Positions 48,589 to 59,196 are shown, numbered from the stretch's first letter. The stretch: DNA of 64,000 nucleotides from Pseudomonadota bacterium (GCA_016201105.1 JACQDN010000030.1:169014-233013), one strand, 5' to 3'. A program made the numbers and translations. Notes: generated by a model from the sequence alone, not told the origin.

Positions 48589-48913
48589 GCCATCAACTTA
48601 CTATGACCGCTGCGCGCCCAGAAGGCGGCGTGCTCGCTTTCACCGACGAGGGTAATGATCTTCGCGGGAAATTGGGGTAATGTGGATGGGTTGGCGAACG
48701 CGTTCGTCGTTCGAAATGTGAAATCTAATCGACCCAGTTCCATTCATTCCAGAAAAACATTGATGCGCGATTGCATGAGAGTGTCCCGGTCTATCGATTG
48801 AAAAGCGGCGAAGGGTTCGCAGGGGGCCTTCGCTGTTGGTGCGCTTTGCTCCAATCACAATCGGCCGAACGCAATCGGGACGGCCTCGCAGTCGCTGAGA
48901 GAGAGGAAGCCGC

Positions 48914-49915
48914 ATGCCCTCGCAGAACGACCAGGGTTCGCCGCCGATCATTCCCGCCGATCTCGATGCGAGATTTGCCGGCGCCACAATCAGCAACGAA
49001 CTCATCAGTTTCATGCAGCTTAGCGGCGTTGCTTACGAAAAAACCAAGGAGCTGATCCGCAGTGCGGTCGCCGACCCAAGCGAAGTGACACCCTGGGCCG
49101 GCGGAAAGTGGAAAGTGACCTGGGGCCCGGCCCTCGGTGACGGTCAAGCCAATTTGATTTACGTCGCTTCGCTCGTCACAGGCGCGAACGATTGGCCCAT
49201 TGTCACGGCTGTGGTGGTGAGAGGTACCGATGTCGACGTCAATTGGGAAGGCCTGCTGACACAGCTGCGCGAGGATCTCACGCCCGAATTTCAGTCCCCG
49301 CTCCCGTGGTTGCCCATACCGTCGCCGGTGCTGATCGCGGACGGCTCGCTGCTTGGATTCCATTCGGTCACCCGCGCAAAGGATGCGGACGTGACGGTGC
49401 TCGATTATCTAAAAAGCGTGAGGACCAAGTATGCCGCGCAGCCGCCGCGACTGGTTGTGACCGGACACAGTTTGGGCGGATGCATCGCCTCGGTCCTGGC
49501 GCCGTACCTGGACGTCATGCTCAACCTCACCGCGCCCAAGGTTCTGACGTTACCGTGCACGTTCGCTGCGCCGTCCGCGGGCAACAAAGCCTTCGCCGAG
49601 TATTTCGAGAAACGCTTTGCGGTCAGCCGCCGCTTCTTCAATACTTTGGATGTGATCCCTTGCGCGTGGAACGAGCTCAATCGAATCCCGTTCATCTACC
49701 TGCCCAAAATAGAAACTCCGGCTCTTGTCGACGACTTCGTTGTCTTCTTCGATCTTGCGCTCGACGGCAAGCACTACACGCAGGTAGCGACACCTGCTCC
49801 CCTGCCAGGGGTTTTCGACAGCAGCACCGGCGACTGGTACGCGGAGATGGGTCATCAGCACAATCACGAGACGTATATTGCGCTGATGAAATCTGCTTTG
49901 TTTCACGGAGCATAA
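48914..49915 (+). CDS. Lipase class 3 family protein
   Basis: PPRLVVTGHSLGGCIASVLAPYL, CTFAAPSAGNKAFAEYF, NTLDVIPCAW. Confidence 0.88.
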   Translation: MPSQNDQGSPPIIPADLDARFAGATISNELISFMQLSGVAYEKTKELIRSAVADPSEVTPWAGGKWKVTWGPALGDGQANLIYVASLVTGANDWPIVTAVVVRGTDVDVNWEGLLTQLREDLTPEFQSPLPWLPIPSPVLIADGSLLGFHSVTRAKDADVTVLDYLKSVRTKYAAQPPRLVVTGHSLGGCIASVLAPYLDVMLNLTAPKVLTLPCTFAAPSAGNKAFAEYFEKRFAVSRRFFNTLDVIPCAWNELNRIPFIYLPKIETPALVDDFVVFFDLALDGKHYTQVATPAPLPGVFDSSTGDWYAEMGHQHNHETYIALMKSALFHGA

Positions 49916-49962
49916 GTTTCGTCGGCACTAGTTTCGTTCGAAAGACTCAACGCGGCAAGACG

Positions 49963-50358
49963 ATGAAGAAGACACGCTTGGCTGCTCTCGTACTCCTGGG
50001 ATGCGCCGTCCTTGTGGGCATCGTTCGGCTGACGTTTCGTGCGCACCATAGCGAAGCGGTGGTCTTGCGGCCCGGCACAATTGCAGCGCAGGACGCCGCC
50101 GCCCATATCGGCCAAGCGATCACCGTCGAAGGGATCGTCAGCGAAGTCCACGTCTCCACCCGCGTGACGTTTATCGATGTGGGAGGACGTTACCCCAATG
50201 AGAAATTCACCGGCGTCATCTTTTCGGACGACTATGGAGCCTTTCCGGAAGTGACGAAATTGCAAGGCCGGACGATCGACATCAGCGGCACCATCCGGCT
50301 CTATGGCGCCAGACCCGAAATCGTCTTGAAGTCGGCGAACCAAATCCGGCGCAGATAG
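49963..50358 (+). CDS. Hypothetical membrane-anchored protein (OB-fold-like), intact paralog of 37683-38066
   Basis: One N-terminal TM; AHIGQAITVEGIVSEVHVSTRVTFIDVGGRYPNEKFTGVIFSDDYGAF...TIDISGTIRLYGARPEIVLKSANQI. Confidence 0.7.
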   Translation: MKKTRLAALVLLGCAVLVGIVRLTFRAHHSEAVVLRPGTIAAQDAAAHIGQAITVEGIVSEVHVSTRVTFIDVGGRYPNEKFTGVIFSDDYGAFPEVTKLQGRTIDISGTIRLYGARPEIVLKSANQIRRR

Positions 50359-50523
50359 GTTCATCTGGAGCCACACGCATTCAGATAGACAGAAAAATCG
50401 ACATGGCGTTCGGCCGAACCAAGCCCGTGCGTTGTTCGTTCAAGCCGCCACTCTGTTTCGGACAAAGCGCACCAATTGCGGCGTCTCTGCGATCGATGCT
50501 TGCGTGGCCGGGCCGGGAAGCAG

Positions 50524-51048
50524 TCAAAGCCGCCCGCTTGGCCGCCAGTTCGAATGCATGAGATAGTATCGTTCGCCGCACCGTCCCACGTCCGCGAACG
50601 GAAGATAGATTTCTTCGGCTTGAACGCTCCCCGATTCAGTTCCGAAGATCCGCCGGCCCCGCATGACAGAGCCCTCTACGATTTGCGTCGCGCGCTCAAC
50701 GCGCGCCTGGCGCTCACCCGGCGGCGTCAGCCGGAGCAGATTGTGGCCCGTGGGATCGATGCCAAGCCCGACCTGGAAGAAACCGCCCGCCTCTTGGCAC
50801 GCTATCCAGTCTTCCCCGACAAGCGCGAAAATTGCGGCGGCCGGGGCGTTCTCTCCCAAATCCTTCAGGGAAAACGACGCACGCAGCGGGGCACACTTGC
50901 CCTTCCACAGCGCAAGCCAGTACGCGGCTACATCGGCATTCGGGCCGTTCAGAGCGAGCAGATCGATGGCCCGCTTGGCGGCCTCAAGGCTCCAGTTCGG
51001 CATGCATCCCACAACGTAGAGGTGCGCGCCCGGCCAATTTGTCCGCAA
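50524..51048 (-). CDS. PAS_5-like (PF07310-type) domain protein
   Basis: VAAYWLALWKGKCAPLRASFSLKDLGENAPAAAIFALVGEDWIACQEAGGFFQVGLGIDPTGHNLL. Confidence 0.65.
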   Translation of the reverse strand: MRTNWPGAHLYVVGCMPNWSLEAAKRAIDLLALNGPNADVAAYWLALWKGKCAPLRASFSLKDLGENAPAAAIFALVGEDWIACQEAGGFFQVGLGIDPTGHNLLRLTPPGERQARVERATQIVEGSVMRGRRIFGTESGSVQAEEIYLPFADVGRCGERYYLMHSNWRPSGRL

Positions 51049-51209
51049 CGCAAGAAGAATTCGTCAATGATTGGCCGGAATGACGGGCAGTGCCGTTAAC
51101 CTTGAACCGCAGCTCGCTCGATAGACACTTTCCCCGATCGGCCCCGATCGTTCTAATGTCGGCTAATATTGGCTAATATTGGCTCCAGGATGCCCGGAAA
51201 GGGGGAGCG

Positions 51210-51608
51210 ATGCGCAAAAGCGCCGCCGCAACGTTTCTTGTTGGCGTAAGCCTGATGTTTTCGGCTTCGCTATCCGCCGCCACGCGATGGATCGACGTTT
51301 ACGGCAACGGATTGATCTGGGTGGACCGCGACGGCATTTCGCAAAAGAACGGGCTCACCTATTTTACGATCGAGCGTTCCCCCTCCACGTCCGTCACTTC
51401 ACAGGGTTCCGCCGACAGTTCCGGTCCCAGCGATGCCATCGATTGTAAGAGCGGCGACTATTACCACCACGATATCGTAAACTTCATGGAAGTCGCTCAG
51501 CACCGCGAGCGTGAGTTTCGCTACGCTTGGGCGAAGACGCCGGACTACCCTGTTGAGGGCGGCTTGCGGGAGATCTTGCGCAAAGCCGTGTGCGAACCGT
51601 CACCGTAA
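51210..51608 (+). CDS. Exported hypothetical protein
   Basis: Signal peptide; RWIDVYGNGLIWVDRDGISQKNGLTYFTIERS. Confidence 0.6.
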   Translation: MRKSAAATFLVGVSLMFSASLSAATRWIDVYGNGLIWVDRDGISQKNGLTYFTIERSPSTSVTSQGSADSSGPSDAIDCKSGDYYHHDIVNFMEVAQHREREFRYAWAKTPDYPVEGGLREILRKAVCEPSP

Positions 51609-51616
51609 GAGACACG

Positions 51617-51937
51617 ATGAAAGCGAAAATCGCACTCGTTGTCGTGGGAATTGCAGCCACCGCGCCCGCCAGCGCGGAGGCGGCGATGTGGCGCGTCTAC
51701 CTGCCGCCTTACGTTCCCGCGCCGCAGTTCTCGGTGCAGACTTGGGAGCTGATCGCGACGTTCGACGACAAGGGCGGCAAAATGGACGGCACTCCGATCG
51801 ATCCTTGCGATTCCGAATCGCTCGATATCGCCGCGCGATACAAGGAGGCCGGCGACATCGACAAGGCGCGGCGCGCACTGGAGATCGCCTGTGTGAGCGT
51901 GGAGACGGGCCGGATCGAGCGGATCTCGAACGAGTAA
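51617..51937 (+). CDS. Exported hypothetical protein
   Basis: Signal peptide, 106 aa, closely follows the preceding ORF. Confidence 0.55.
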   Translation: MKAKIALVVVGIAATAPASAEAAMWRVYLPPYVPAPQFSVQTWELIATFDDKGGKMDGTPIDPCDSESLDIAARYKEAGDIDKARRALEIACVSVETGRIERISNE

Positions 51938-52077
51938 GGTCCGCGTTCAAATCTGCGGGTGAACCCCTGAGGCGCCGGCTCGCATCTTCGCCCTGTCGGC
52001 TGCGCCATTGCACCTATACAATCGGCAACTGCGAGGCTGTGTCCGCATCAGTCCGCACATAAGGGGGCGCTTCCGCC

Positions 52078-53808
52078 GTGTTTCGACTCCGGATTCTGCG
52101 GCGCCTGTTGGTCGGCGTCAGCGCAGGAATGGTGGGCGGAACCCTCATCTACCTGGCGGGATGGTGGCTGGCCGACGGCCTGACCAAAAAGGTCGAACTC
52201 GCGCTCAACAGTCCTCATGTGCCGGGCCTTACCAGCATCATGAGTGCGCAGGTCACCCTTGAATCGCTGGCCGGCGCGGGGAGCGCGGTCAGCAGCCCGG
52301 CTCAAGTTCGTGTCATGGGGTTGGCCGAAAGCGTCGGCGAGCAACACTACTTCAGACCCGAACCGGCGTCGTTCGCCGTTGAAGTTCTGGAGCTCGCGAC
52401 GAACAATGCCTGTCTGCAGAGTCTCATTGCGACGCTCAGCCTTCAGAAGATAGGCGTGGCTGCGCAACCTGCGCCCACACCGTGTCCGCACGCGACGGTA
52501 CCGGGCGATCCTGCGAAGTTGGCCGCGCTGCAAGCCCAACTCGAAAACGAATACCAAGCCACATTGAGTGAGTTGGTAAGCGCCAGGCAGAGCGATCCGC
52601 TGGCCGGCTTGCAGCCCCTGGGGACACAGAGCGAGGAGCCGAACCGGCAGGCTCTGATGATGAACCTCGTGCTGGGGCAAGTCATGCTGACGCGTTCGCA
52701 ATGGGCCGCGAAGAACGGAGACATCGTGTCGGCGCTCGAATTGAGCCGCGACTACGCGATCAGCGAGCAGTCCAACATCAAGGATTTTGAGGATACGTTC
52801 CTGGGGCTCGAGTACATGGCCGCGACTCTTGTCGATTGGCACAACGCCCGGCATGAGGGAGAGGGTCAAGATTCTCGCTGGCTCGATCTGAAGGTCTCCG
52901 CAGGCGACCTCACCCATGATATCGATCTCGCGACCGAGGACTTCACCGCGCAATACCGCCATGGCGGCGGCGTCGAAGGCAGCATTCGGGTGTTTGTCCA
53001 GGAGCAGCAGGAACAGCACGGAGCCGATTTGGTGCAATCGCGCGATGCATCGCTCGCGCTGGAGCAACATTTGCGTTCCGCAATCGTGCACGCACAGGCC
53101 ATCCGCCGGATGCTGCTGTCGGTTCAACCTCTCACCCAAAGGCGCGTGGCCGATCAGCAAAGCATGCTGAAATCGCTGGAGTTCGGACTTCAGATTTGGC
53201 ACCTGACCTGGGGCGTCCTCGCAGGATTGATCGGTGCGTTGCTGGGCGAGTTGATGGTTCGAACGCGTCATTGGATTGCACATGCGCGCGCGTCGTCACG
53301 CGGACAAAAGTCGCGCGTTCACGTCCGGCTTTATTCCGATGCGATTTTTCCGCTGGCCGGTTTGATGCTGGCCATGCTGGTAAGCGTACGTCTCACCGAC
53401 GGCCTGGATGAACTCACCGAAAGCATCGTGTCGCCGCTGGCTGCCCTGGCCGCGAACAGCTGGCTTGGCTATCTCGCCAGCGTTCTGGCGCTCGGCGCGC
53501 TGGGTACTTTGATCGGCGGGTTGGCGGGGAGATTTCTCGTGCCGGCGTCTTCGCGAGGAATGATCGCCGAGACCGATGTGTGGTTGACCGGGACAGGCGG
53601 CGTTCTTGCCGGAGTGGTGGTGGCCATCGGGCTGCGCTGGCTGGTGGGGCCCGATCCGCAATCGACGTCCGCGACGCCGGACGTTCTGTCGATGCAGGCC
53701 TTTTTGTTCGCGCTTGCCCTGATCGGCGGTCTGTTCGGCAGCCTGATCGGCGCCACATTGATCTCGGGCGGATCTGCGGCGCCTTTGGGAGCGAACACGC
53801 CGTCCTAG
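52078..53808 (+). CDS. Hypothetical multi-pass membrane protein (GTG start)
   Basis: 576 aa; N-terminal TM, soluble helical region, C-terminal TM cluster rich in Gly (GTLIGGLAGRFLV, LIGGLFGSLIGATLISGG). Confidence 0.6.
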   Translation: MFRLRILRRLLVGVSAGMVGGTLIYLAGWWLADGLTKKVELALNSPHVPGLTSIMSAQVTLESLAGAGSAVSSPAQVRVMGLAESVGEQHYFRPEPASFAVEVLELATNNACLQSLIATLSLQKIGVAAQPAPTPCPHATVPGDPAKLAALQAQLENEYQATLSELVSARQSDPLAGLQPLGTQSEEPNRQALMMNLVLGQVMLTRSQWAAKNGDIVSALELSRDYAISEQSNIKDFEDTFLGLEYMAATLVDWHNARHEGEGQDSRWLDLKVSAGDLTHDIDLATEDFTAQYRHGGGVEGSIRVFVQEQQEQHGADLVQSRDASLALEQHLRSAIVHAQAIRRMLLSVQPLTQRRVADQQSMLKSLEFGLQIWHLTWGVLAGLIGALLGELMVRTRHWIAHARASSRGQKSRVHVRLYSDAIFPLAGLMLAMLVSVRLTDGLDELTESIVSPLAALAANSWLGYLASVLALGALGTLIGGLAGRFLVPASSRGMIAETDVWLTGTGGVLAGVVVAIGLRWLVGPDPQSTSATPDVLSMQAFLFALALIGGLFGSLIGATLISGGSAAPLGANTPS

Positions 53809-53973
53809 AGCAATACGCATTCAGATAGAATCGGTCTCCCACTTTCACCACCCCCTCGCGGGGAGGTGAAAATGGAAGTTAACCCGATCACGCTTGAACG
53901 CGCGATGCTCTAGATTCTCTGATTGTCGCGCAATTTGGCGGGTGAACCGCTTCACACTTCACCCGATTGCTCT

Positions 53974-54354
53974 CTAATGCTCGTTCTGCGGCAGGCCGTC
54001 GGCGATGTCGTAGTAGTCGCCTTTGTCGGCGACGTGGATGTGGATGTGCAATCGCGTGCCGGTCGGCTTTTCGAACGCGCCCATCGCGATGCCGATCCAG
54101 TCCCTGTAGATCGGATCAAAGAAGAGCGACGAACCGCAGGTGGAGCAGAAACCGCGCCGCACTTTCTCGGACGAGCGATACCAGGTGATGTTCTCATCGC
54201 CGCGGATCGTGACGGCGGCGCGCGGAACGTCGGTCGACACGAAATAGTGGCCCGATTGCTTTCGGCATTGCGAGCAATGGCAGGCGTCTGGCGGCGGCAG
54301 CGCGCCTTCCACTTCGAAACGCACAGCCCCGCAGAGGCAGGCCCCCTTGTGCAT
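53974..54354 (-). CDS. GFA family protein
   Basis: GACLCGAVRFEVEGALPPPDACHCSQCRKQSGHYFVSTDVPRAAV...GFCSTCGSSLFF. Confidence 0.9.
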   Translation of the reverse strand: MHKGACLCGAVRFEVEGALPPPDACHCSQCRKQSGHYFVSTDVPRAAVTIRGDENITWYRSSEKVRRGFCSTCGSSLFFDPIYRDWIGIAMGAFEKPTGTRLHIHIHVADKGDYYDIADGLPQNEH

Positions 54355-54583
54355 CGCGCATTCCTTTCCTCAAAATGATTGAAATTCTCGGACCAACTTT
54401 ACCAGCACCCGCGCAAAGCCGAAACGGAACCTCGCATGCTGCAGGTTTTCCTATTCCCCGCACACGCGCGCTGCGCATTCTTCGGCCCGCCGAGGAAATG
54501 AAACTTCCCTACGAGATCAAGAAAGAGACACTCGGTAGTGCCGAATTGTTCGCCGCCAATCCTTCGGCGAAAGGCGTCGCCGC

Positions 54584-54871
54584 CTATCCTGGGGCACGAT
54601 GTTGGGCGGCGGCACATTTTCCCGTTGTGAAATTCTGGGATGTTTCCGAAACGGCTCGCAGCTTGTCTTCCAAGATTCGCAGCAGCGCCAATCCCGCTTC
54701 GTGACGTTCCATGGCGGCCTCGTCTTCGGGAAGCTCCTCGAACAGGTTGCCCTGATCGATTGCGCAGAGAATGGCCAGGGCGTCTTGGATCGCGCTCAGG
54801 ATCCTGCATGACGCCTCCGCTTCGCAACCGAAGGGCAGAAGCCGTTCAAACGATGTTGCATCACCCTTCAT
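54584..54871 (-). CDS. Hypothetical protein
   Basis: 95 aa, helical; CRILSAIQDALAILCAIDQGNLFEELPEDEAAMERHEAGLALLRILEDKLRAV. Confidence 0.4.
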   Translation of the reverse strand: MKGDATSFERLLPFGCEAEASCRILSAIQDALAILCAIDQGNLFEELPEDEAAMERHEAGLALLRILEDKLRAVSETSQNFTTGKCAAAQHRAPG

Positions 54872-54910
54872 CGAAGTTCTCCGTGAGGATTGCGTGTGGA
54901 CGATCTCAAT

Positions 54911-55494
54911 TCACATCTTCCCGATCTGGACCCGATCTGAAATTGAGCCGCGCATGCCCGTCTGAGCAATCCAGGAGGCGGTCGGCTCGATGCGAACGGC
55001 GCCGTCACCGCGATGGGCGAAACCGACGATCGAGCCGTTCGGACTGGAAAACTGCGATGAGCGATCTTCGATCGCGTCGCTCAGAAATACCGCCTTGTTT
55101 CCGGCACGGCGGGCGTCCACCGCGGCGAGCCGCAAGTCCTGGCCGTTGAAGACGCCGGCGAATGTCAGCCTTTCGAATTGGGCCGCGGCTTCGGCGAAGT
55201 AGGGATTGTCGAAGCAAGACGGGCCATGGCGGGCGAACACGCCGTCGCTGCGTTTTGGTCCCAAGTCTTTCATTCCGCAAACGGGCGCGGGCACGGCGCC
55301 GTGTTGGGCGTAAAGCACCGGAATTTCCAGCAGGCGCGCGTGATGCAGCGCCATCCGGCACCATGAGATGGGATGGACTTTGGCGCCCCGATCGCGCCGC
55401 TCAATCGCTTCGGCGCGGCCCAGTCCCACGAGCACAAGCGCCTGCAGCGCGCGGGCGCGTTCGAAGTCTGCGGCTCGGAACTGGATGCTCACGG
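54911..55494 (-). CDS. Isochorismatase-like hydrolase family protein
   Basis: ALHHARLLEIPVLYAQHGAVPAPV...FERLTFAGVFNGQDLRLAAVDARRAGNKAVFLSDAIEDRS; probable GTG start at 55494 overlapping the upstream GNAT stop. Confidence 0.6.
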
Positions 55495-56721
55495 GACCGC
55501 CGGTGGCGCCGAACCGTTTCGCCGGGCGCTGCGTTCGAGAATGCCGGGCTGATGCCAGCGCCCTTCGGGCCTGATCATGATGTAGGGATTGGCGCCGATC
55601 GCCACGGCATTGGGCTGGCGGTCCAGGTCCATGACCACTTCGGTGTATTCGACGCCCGAGAACTGGAAATTCTTTGCGCCCTCGAATGTGTGAAATCCAA
55701 AGTGATTGTAAAAGCGAAGTAGATCGCTGCGCGGATGGCCGTAGAGCCGGCGATAGCCCTTGTCGCGGCACAGTGCGATCGAGGCGCGAACCAGGCGCTG
55801 CGCCAGGCGCGTATGACGAAACTCCTGGCGAATGGCCACGCGCTCCACTTTCGCGAAGTCCGCAAAGCAGCGGATGCGCATGCATCCGGCGGGTTCGTCA
55901 CCGACATAGCCGAGCAGATGCGTCGCGCAGAAATCATTGCCGTCGAACTCTTCTTCGTAGGGACAGCGCTGCTCGGCGACATAGACGGCACTGCGCACGG
56001 CAAATACGCGGAGCAGATCTTCGATGCTGCGCGCCACGGCGATGCCGATGCGATCCGGCGCTTGCGACGCGCGATAGGTGTCGTATGGCGGGCTGCTGCT
56101 TACGCCCGTGCGGTCCAGCCAGAACAGGTTCGGCAGATGACGGCCGTTGACGGTGGCGCCGCGCCGCAATCCGATCGCCTCGAAGAAGCGCGCGCCCGCC
56201 TCGGTCGCGGCATTGGTGAACATGTCGACGTGCTTGTAGAGCGGCGTCGAAATCTTCTCCATCACCAGAGGAAGGGCCGCAGCCAGGCCTTTTGGGGCGT
56301 AAACTGCCCAGGCGTAGATGCCGGCGGGGCGCTCGTTTTGCAGCGACAACAAGGAAAAATCCGGATTGGCGCCGTTGAAACGACCCTCGCTCAGATGCCG
56401 CATCCCTTCGGCATTAAGCATCAGAAACGCGAAAAAGCCTTCGGCAACGGGATTTGACGCATCGAAGCGGCTGCGCCGCGCCGCCGCCCACAGATTGTCG
56501 GGATTGTGGGACACGGCCCGGCGCACGATCGACACGCTCGCCACGTCCCCGATCCCTTCCCGGCCGAGCGACACCAGATCTTCGAGGGTTTTTCCGCTCG
56601 GCGTGAAGATCACGAAGCGGCGGCTTAATTGCTCCAGATTGAGGTCTGAAATGTTGTGACGGATTGGCGGCGGAGAGTAAGATTTGGCATCGAATGCCGC
56701 GTCCCTTGAATGAATCGTCAT
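55489..56721 (-). CDS. GNAT family N-acetyltransferase with two GNAT-like halves
   Basis: C-terminal RSAVYVAEQRCPYEEEFDGNDFCATHLLGYVGDEPAGCMRIRCFADFAKVERVAIRQEFRHTRLAQRLVRASIALCRDKGYRRLYGHPRSDLLRFYNHFGF. Confidence 0.82.
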   Translation of the reverse strand: MTIHSRDAAFDAKSYSPPPIRHNISDLNLEQLSRRFVIFTPSGKTLEDLVSLGREGIGDVASVSIVRRAVSHNPDNLWAAARRSRFDASNPVAEGFFAFLMLNAEGMRHLSEGRFNGANPDFSLLSLQNERPAGIYAWAVYAPKGLAAALPLVMEKISTPLYKHVDMFTNAATEAGARFFEAIGLRRGATVNGRHLPNLFWLDRTGVSSSPPYDTYRASQAPDRIGIAVARSIEDLLRVFAVRSAVYVAEQRCPYEEEFDGNDFCATHLLGYVGDEPAGCMRIRCFADFAKVERVAIRQEFRHTRLAQRLVRASIALCRDKGYRRLYGHPRSDLLRFYNHFGFHTFEGAKNFQFSGVEYTEVVMDLDRQPNAVAIGANPYIMIRPEGRWHQPGILERSARRNGSAPPAVP

Positions 56722-56817
56722 CCCTTAGCCCCCTCTTTTTTGGGCCCTCTTTGGGCCTCATTTTGGTCCCCGTTTTTGGGAACATAGGAAAAAGGATAGC
56801 GCGGAGGCGCCAAACCG

Positions 56818-57947
56818 TGGTGCAGACAAAAACCGAGAGGGGTGTTCCGCGCGCTGCACAACCGGACAAGGCCGTCCCCCGCCACGTGCCCGACTGGGAC
56901 GGCACGCGGATATTCCTGGAAATTGTCAGACAGGGAAGCTTTCGCGCGGCGTGCGAGCCGCTGAAGATGTCATTGAACGCCTTACGCAACCGCTTCCAGG
57001 AGTTCGAGAAGTATTGCGGCGTCACCTTGGCGACGCGCGACGCTTATGGCGTGCACCCGACGCAGGAAGGCCGGCGGATTTATGCCGCCGCCCTCAAGAT
57101 GGAACAAGCGCATTTCGGCGTGGTCCGGGCGCGGGACGAGACCGGTCAAGCCATCGAGGGCCGCGTCAAGCTCGCCATCACGGAAGGATTGGGAACTTTT
57201 TGGGCGACGCCGCGGCTGATCGAGTTTCAACGCGCCTTTCCCAAGCTTCTCGTCGAAATGCAATGTGCGATGTCGCCCGCCGACATCTTGCGCTCCGAAG
57301 CCGATGTCGGCGTGCAATTGGTGCGGCCGCAGAACGAGGAACTCAAGATCGTCAAGCTGGGGCGCCTGCATTCCATGCCCTTCGCCGCGCAATCCTATAT
57401 CGATCTCTACGGCAAGCCGTCGACGGCGAGCGAATATGCGCAGCACCGCATCGTGCTCCAGGTTTCGCCGCAAGCGGAGATGGAGTCCCATTGGAACGAC
57501 GTCTTTCCCAACCACGCGATGGACGCGATCGTGGCGTTCCAAAGCAATGTCAGCAGCGCGCATTATTGGGCAACCGCCAAAGGGGCCGGAATCGGCGTGC
57601 TTCCGACCTATGCCAATGCCATGGGCGCGCCGGTCGTCCCCATCGACATCCGCCGCGACGACGATCCGGGCAAATTCCTGCGCTGGCATTTCGACATCTG
57701 GCTGACCTATCACCCGCAGGGAAACCGCATCCTGCGGGTGCGGCGATTGATCGAATGGGTGCGCGAGGCGTTTTCGCCCCAGCGGCACCCCTGGTTCGGC
57801 GACGAGTTCATCCACCCCAACGATTTGCCGCTTTCCATCGACAATCTTCCGCTCGCCAATCTCTTTGCGGGATTCATGGCCAAAGAAAGAGACGATCTCG
57901 AGGCAGCGGCTGCCGCGATTCAAACGTCCGTTGCTTCGAGCGAGTGA
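56818..57947 (+). CDS. LysR family transcriptional regulator
   Basis: WDGTRIFLEIVRQGSFRAACEPLKMSLNALRNRFQEFEKYCGVTLATRDAYGVHPTQEG, LysR effector domain. Confidence 0.85.
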
Positions 57948-58342
57948 ACGAAATCCAGCACGCGCTTGCGTGCCGCCGGATCGCGCAAACGTTCCAGGGA
58001 TTCGAGCAGACGCCGCACGTCGTAGCCGCGCGAAAAATTCAGGATATCGGCATTGGTCAGGCTCGGCGCTCCCTTGCGATGGACGCCCTCCGCGTCAAGC
58101 CCCTCAAAGAAGACCATGATGGGAGTTTCCAGGATCTGGGCGATTTGAACGACCCTTCCGGCACTCGCCCGGTTCAAGCCGTTCTCGTATTTCTGCACCT
58201 GCTGGTAGCTGACGTTCAGAAGCCTGGCGAGCTCGCTTTGAGACAGCTTCGCCCGCTCGCGCTCGCGGCGAATGCGCTTGCCAATCTCCACATCGAATTC
58301 GCTGGCGCGTCTGGGTCTGGAGGTGCGGATTTTGCGGGTCAT
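57920..58342 (-). CDS. XRE family helix-turn-helix regulator
   Basis: IGKRIRRERERAKLSQSELARLLNVSYQQVQKYENGLNRASAGRVVQIAQIL. Confidence 0.92.
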   Translation of the reverse strand: MTRKIRTSRPRRASEFDVEIGKRIRRERERAKLSQSELARLLNVSYQQVQKYENGLNRASAGRVVQIAQILETPIMVFFEGLDAEGVHRKGAPSLTNADILNFSRGYDVRRLLESLERLRDPAARKRVLDFVHSLEATDV

Positions 58343-58527
58343 CGTCCTGGGCGATTCCATCAGGCGGCGAGTATACGCCGCTTGCGCGAAGACCGCGAGG
58401 CGTGGCCCGGCCGACAAGCCCGCCGCGGGACAGCCTGACCGGCGCGATATCGGCAATATAAGTGAAGGTCGGCGGTGAAGAGTGTGATTCGCAGACGCAA
58501 CAGCGCAGCGGCGGCGCGTAGTGTAAA

Positions 58528-58672
58528 TGGAGGTCGAAAAATCCGAAGCGGCGCACAGCGGCAGCGTAGTGTGTGAGAATTTTCGGGCGAGGATCGGGGG
58601 AAGAGCTCATTGCCGACCATCCCCCCCACCCGAAATTTGCTTCGCAAATTTCGACCTCCCCACGAGGGCCCA
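58528..58672. repeat. Repeat A copy (divergent, gaggtcgaaa form)
   Basis: ggaggtcgaaaaatccgaagcggcgc...cacccgaaatttgcttcgcaaatttcgacctccccacgaggg. Confidence 0.75.
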
Positions 58673-58887
58673 TGCGCTAGCATGTCGATCGAAATGCAGG
58701 ATGAACGTGAAATGGAGAACGACAACCGACACTAAGAAATATAGCCGGAGAATTTCTCTCTCCTGGCTATTGGAATCGCGCTGCAGAGAGAAAAAGGGCC
58801 TCAAAAACAATTTGGGATCTGGTTTTTCTGCCCATTGGCCTCGGTGCGATCGGCGCTTTCTGGTTTGCTTTTAGCAAAGCTTTTCTG

Positions 58888-59196
58888 TTGCTTCATGTCG
58901 TAATTTATCCTGCGGACAACGCCCGTCTCGGTGCTTTACTAGCAGGGCATATGACTCTTGCCGGTGCTCTCATTCTTTTTGTTCCGGTTTTTTCCGCCAT
59001 ACCACTAGGCTTGATGACCAGTAATGCTCTCATGTGGCTCGTGCCTTGGGCGAGACAGGCTTCTGAGGCGAAGGCCCAAGGCGTCAAGTGGGCGAGCTTT
59101 CGTGACGCGCAGACCGCACTTTTCAAAGTCGCTCTCGTCCTTGTCCCCATTGGCGTCGTTAGCGGATTTGTTGGCGCTTATATGCTGGGCCGATAG
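58888..59196 (+). CDS. Hypothetical membrane protein; true start probably upstream of the track TTG
   Basis: Frame remains coding-like upstream (TIWDLVFLPIGLGAIGAFWFAFSKAFLLLHVVIYPADN...) but no ATG seen. Confidence 0.45.
   Translation: MLHVVIYPADNARLGALLAGHMTLAGALILFVPVFSAIPLGLMTSNALMWLVPWARQASEAKAQGVKWASFRDAQTALFKVALVLVPIGVVSGFVGAYMLGR

Noticed and set aside
52048-53283. 411-aa minus-strand ORF
   Set aside because: Antisense to the large membrane protein, whose hydrophobic pattern is protein-like.
56951-58438. 495-aa plus-strand ORF
   Set aside because: Overlaps the LysR CDS in another frame and is antisense to the XRE gene; Arg/Ala-rich composition, no domain.
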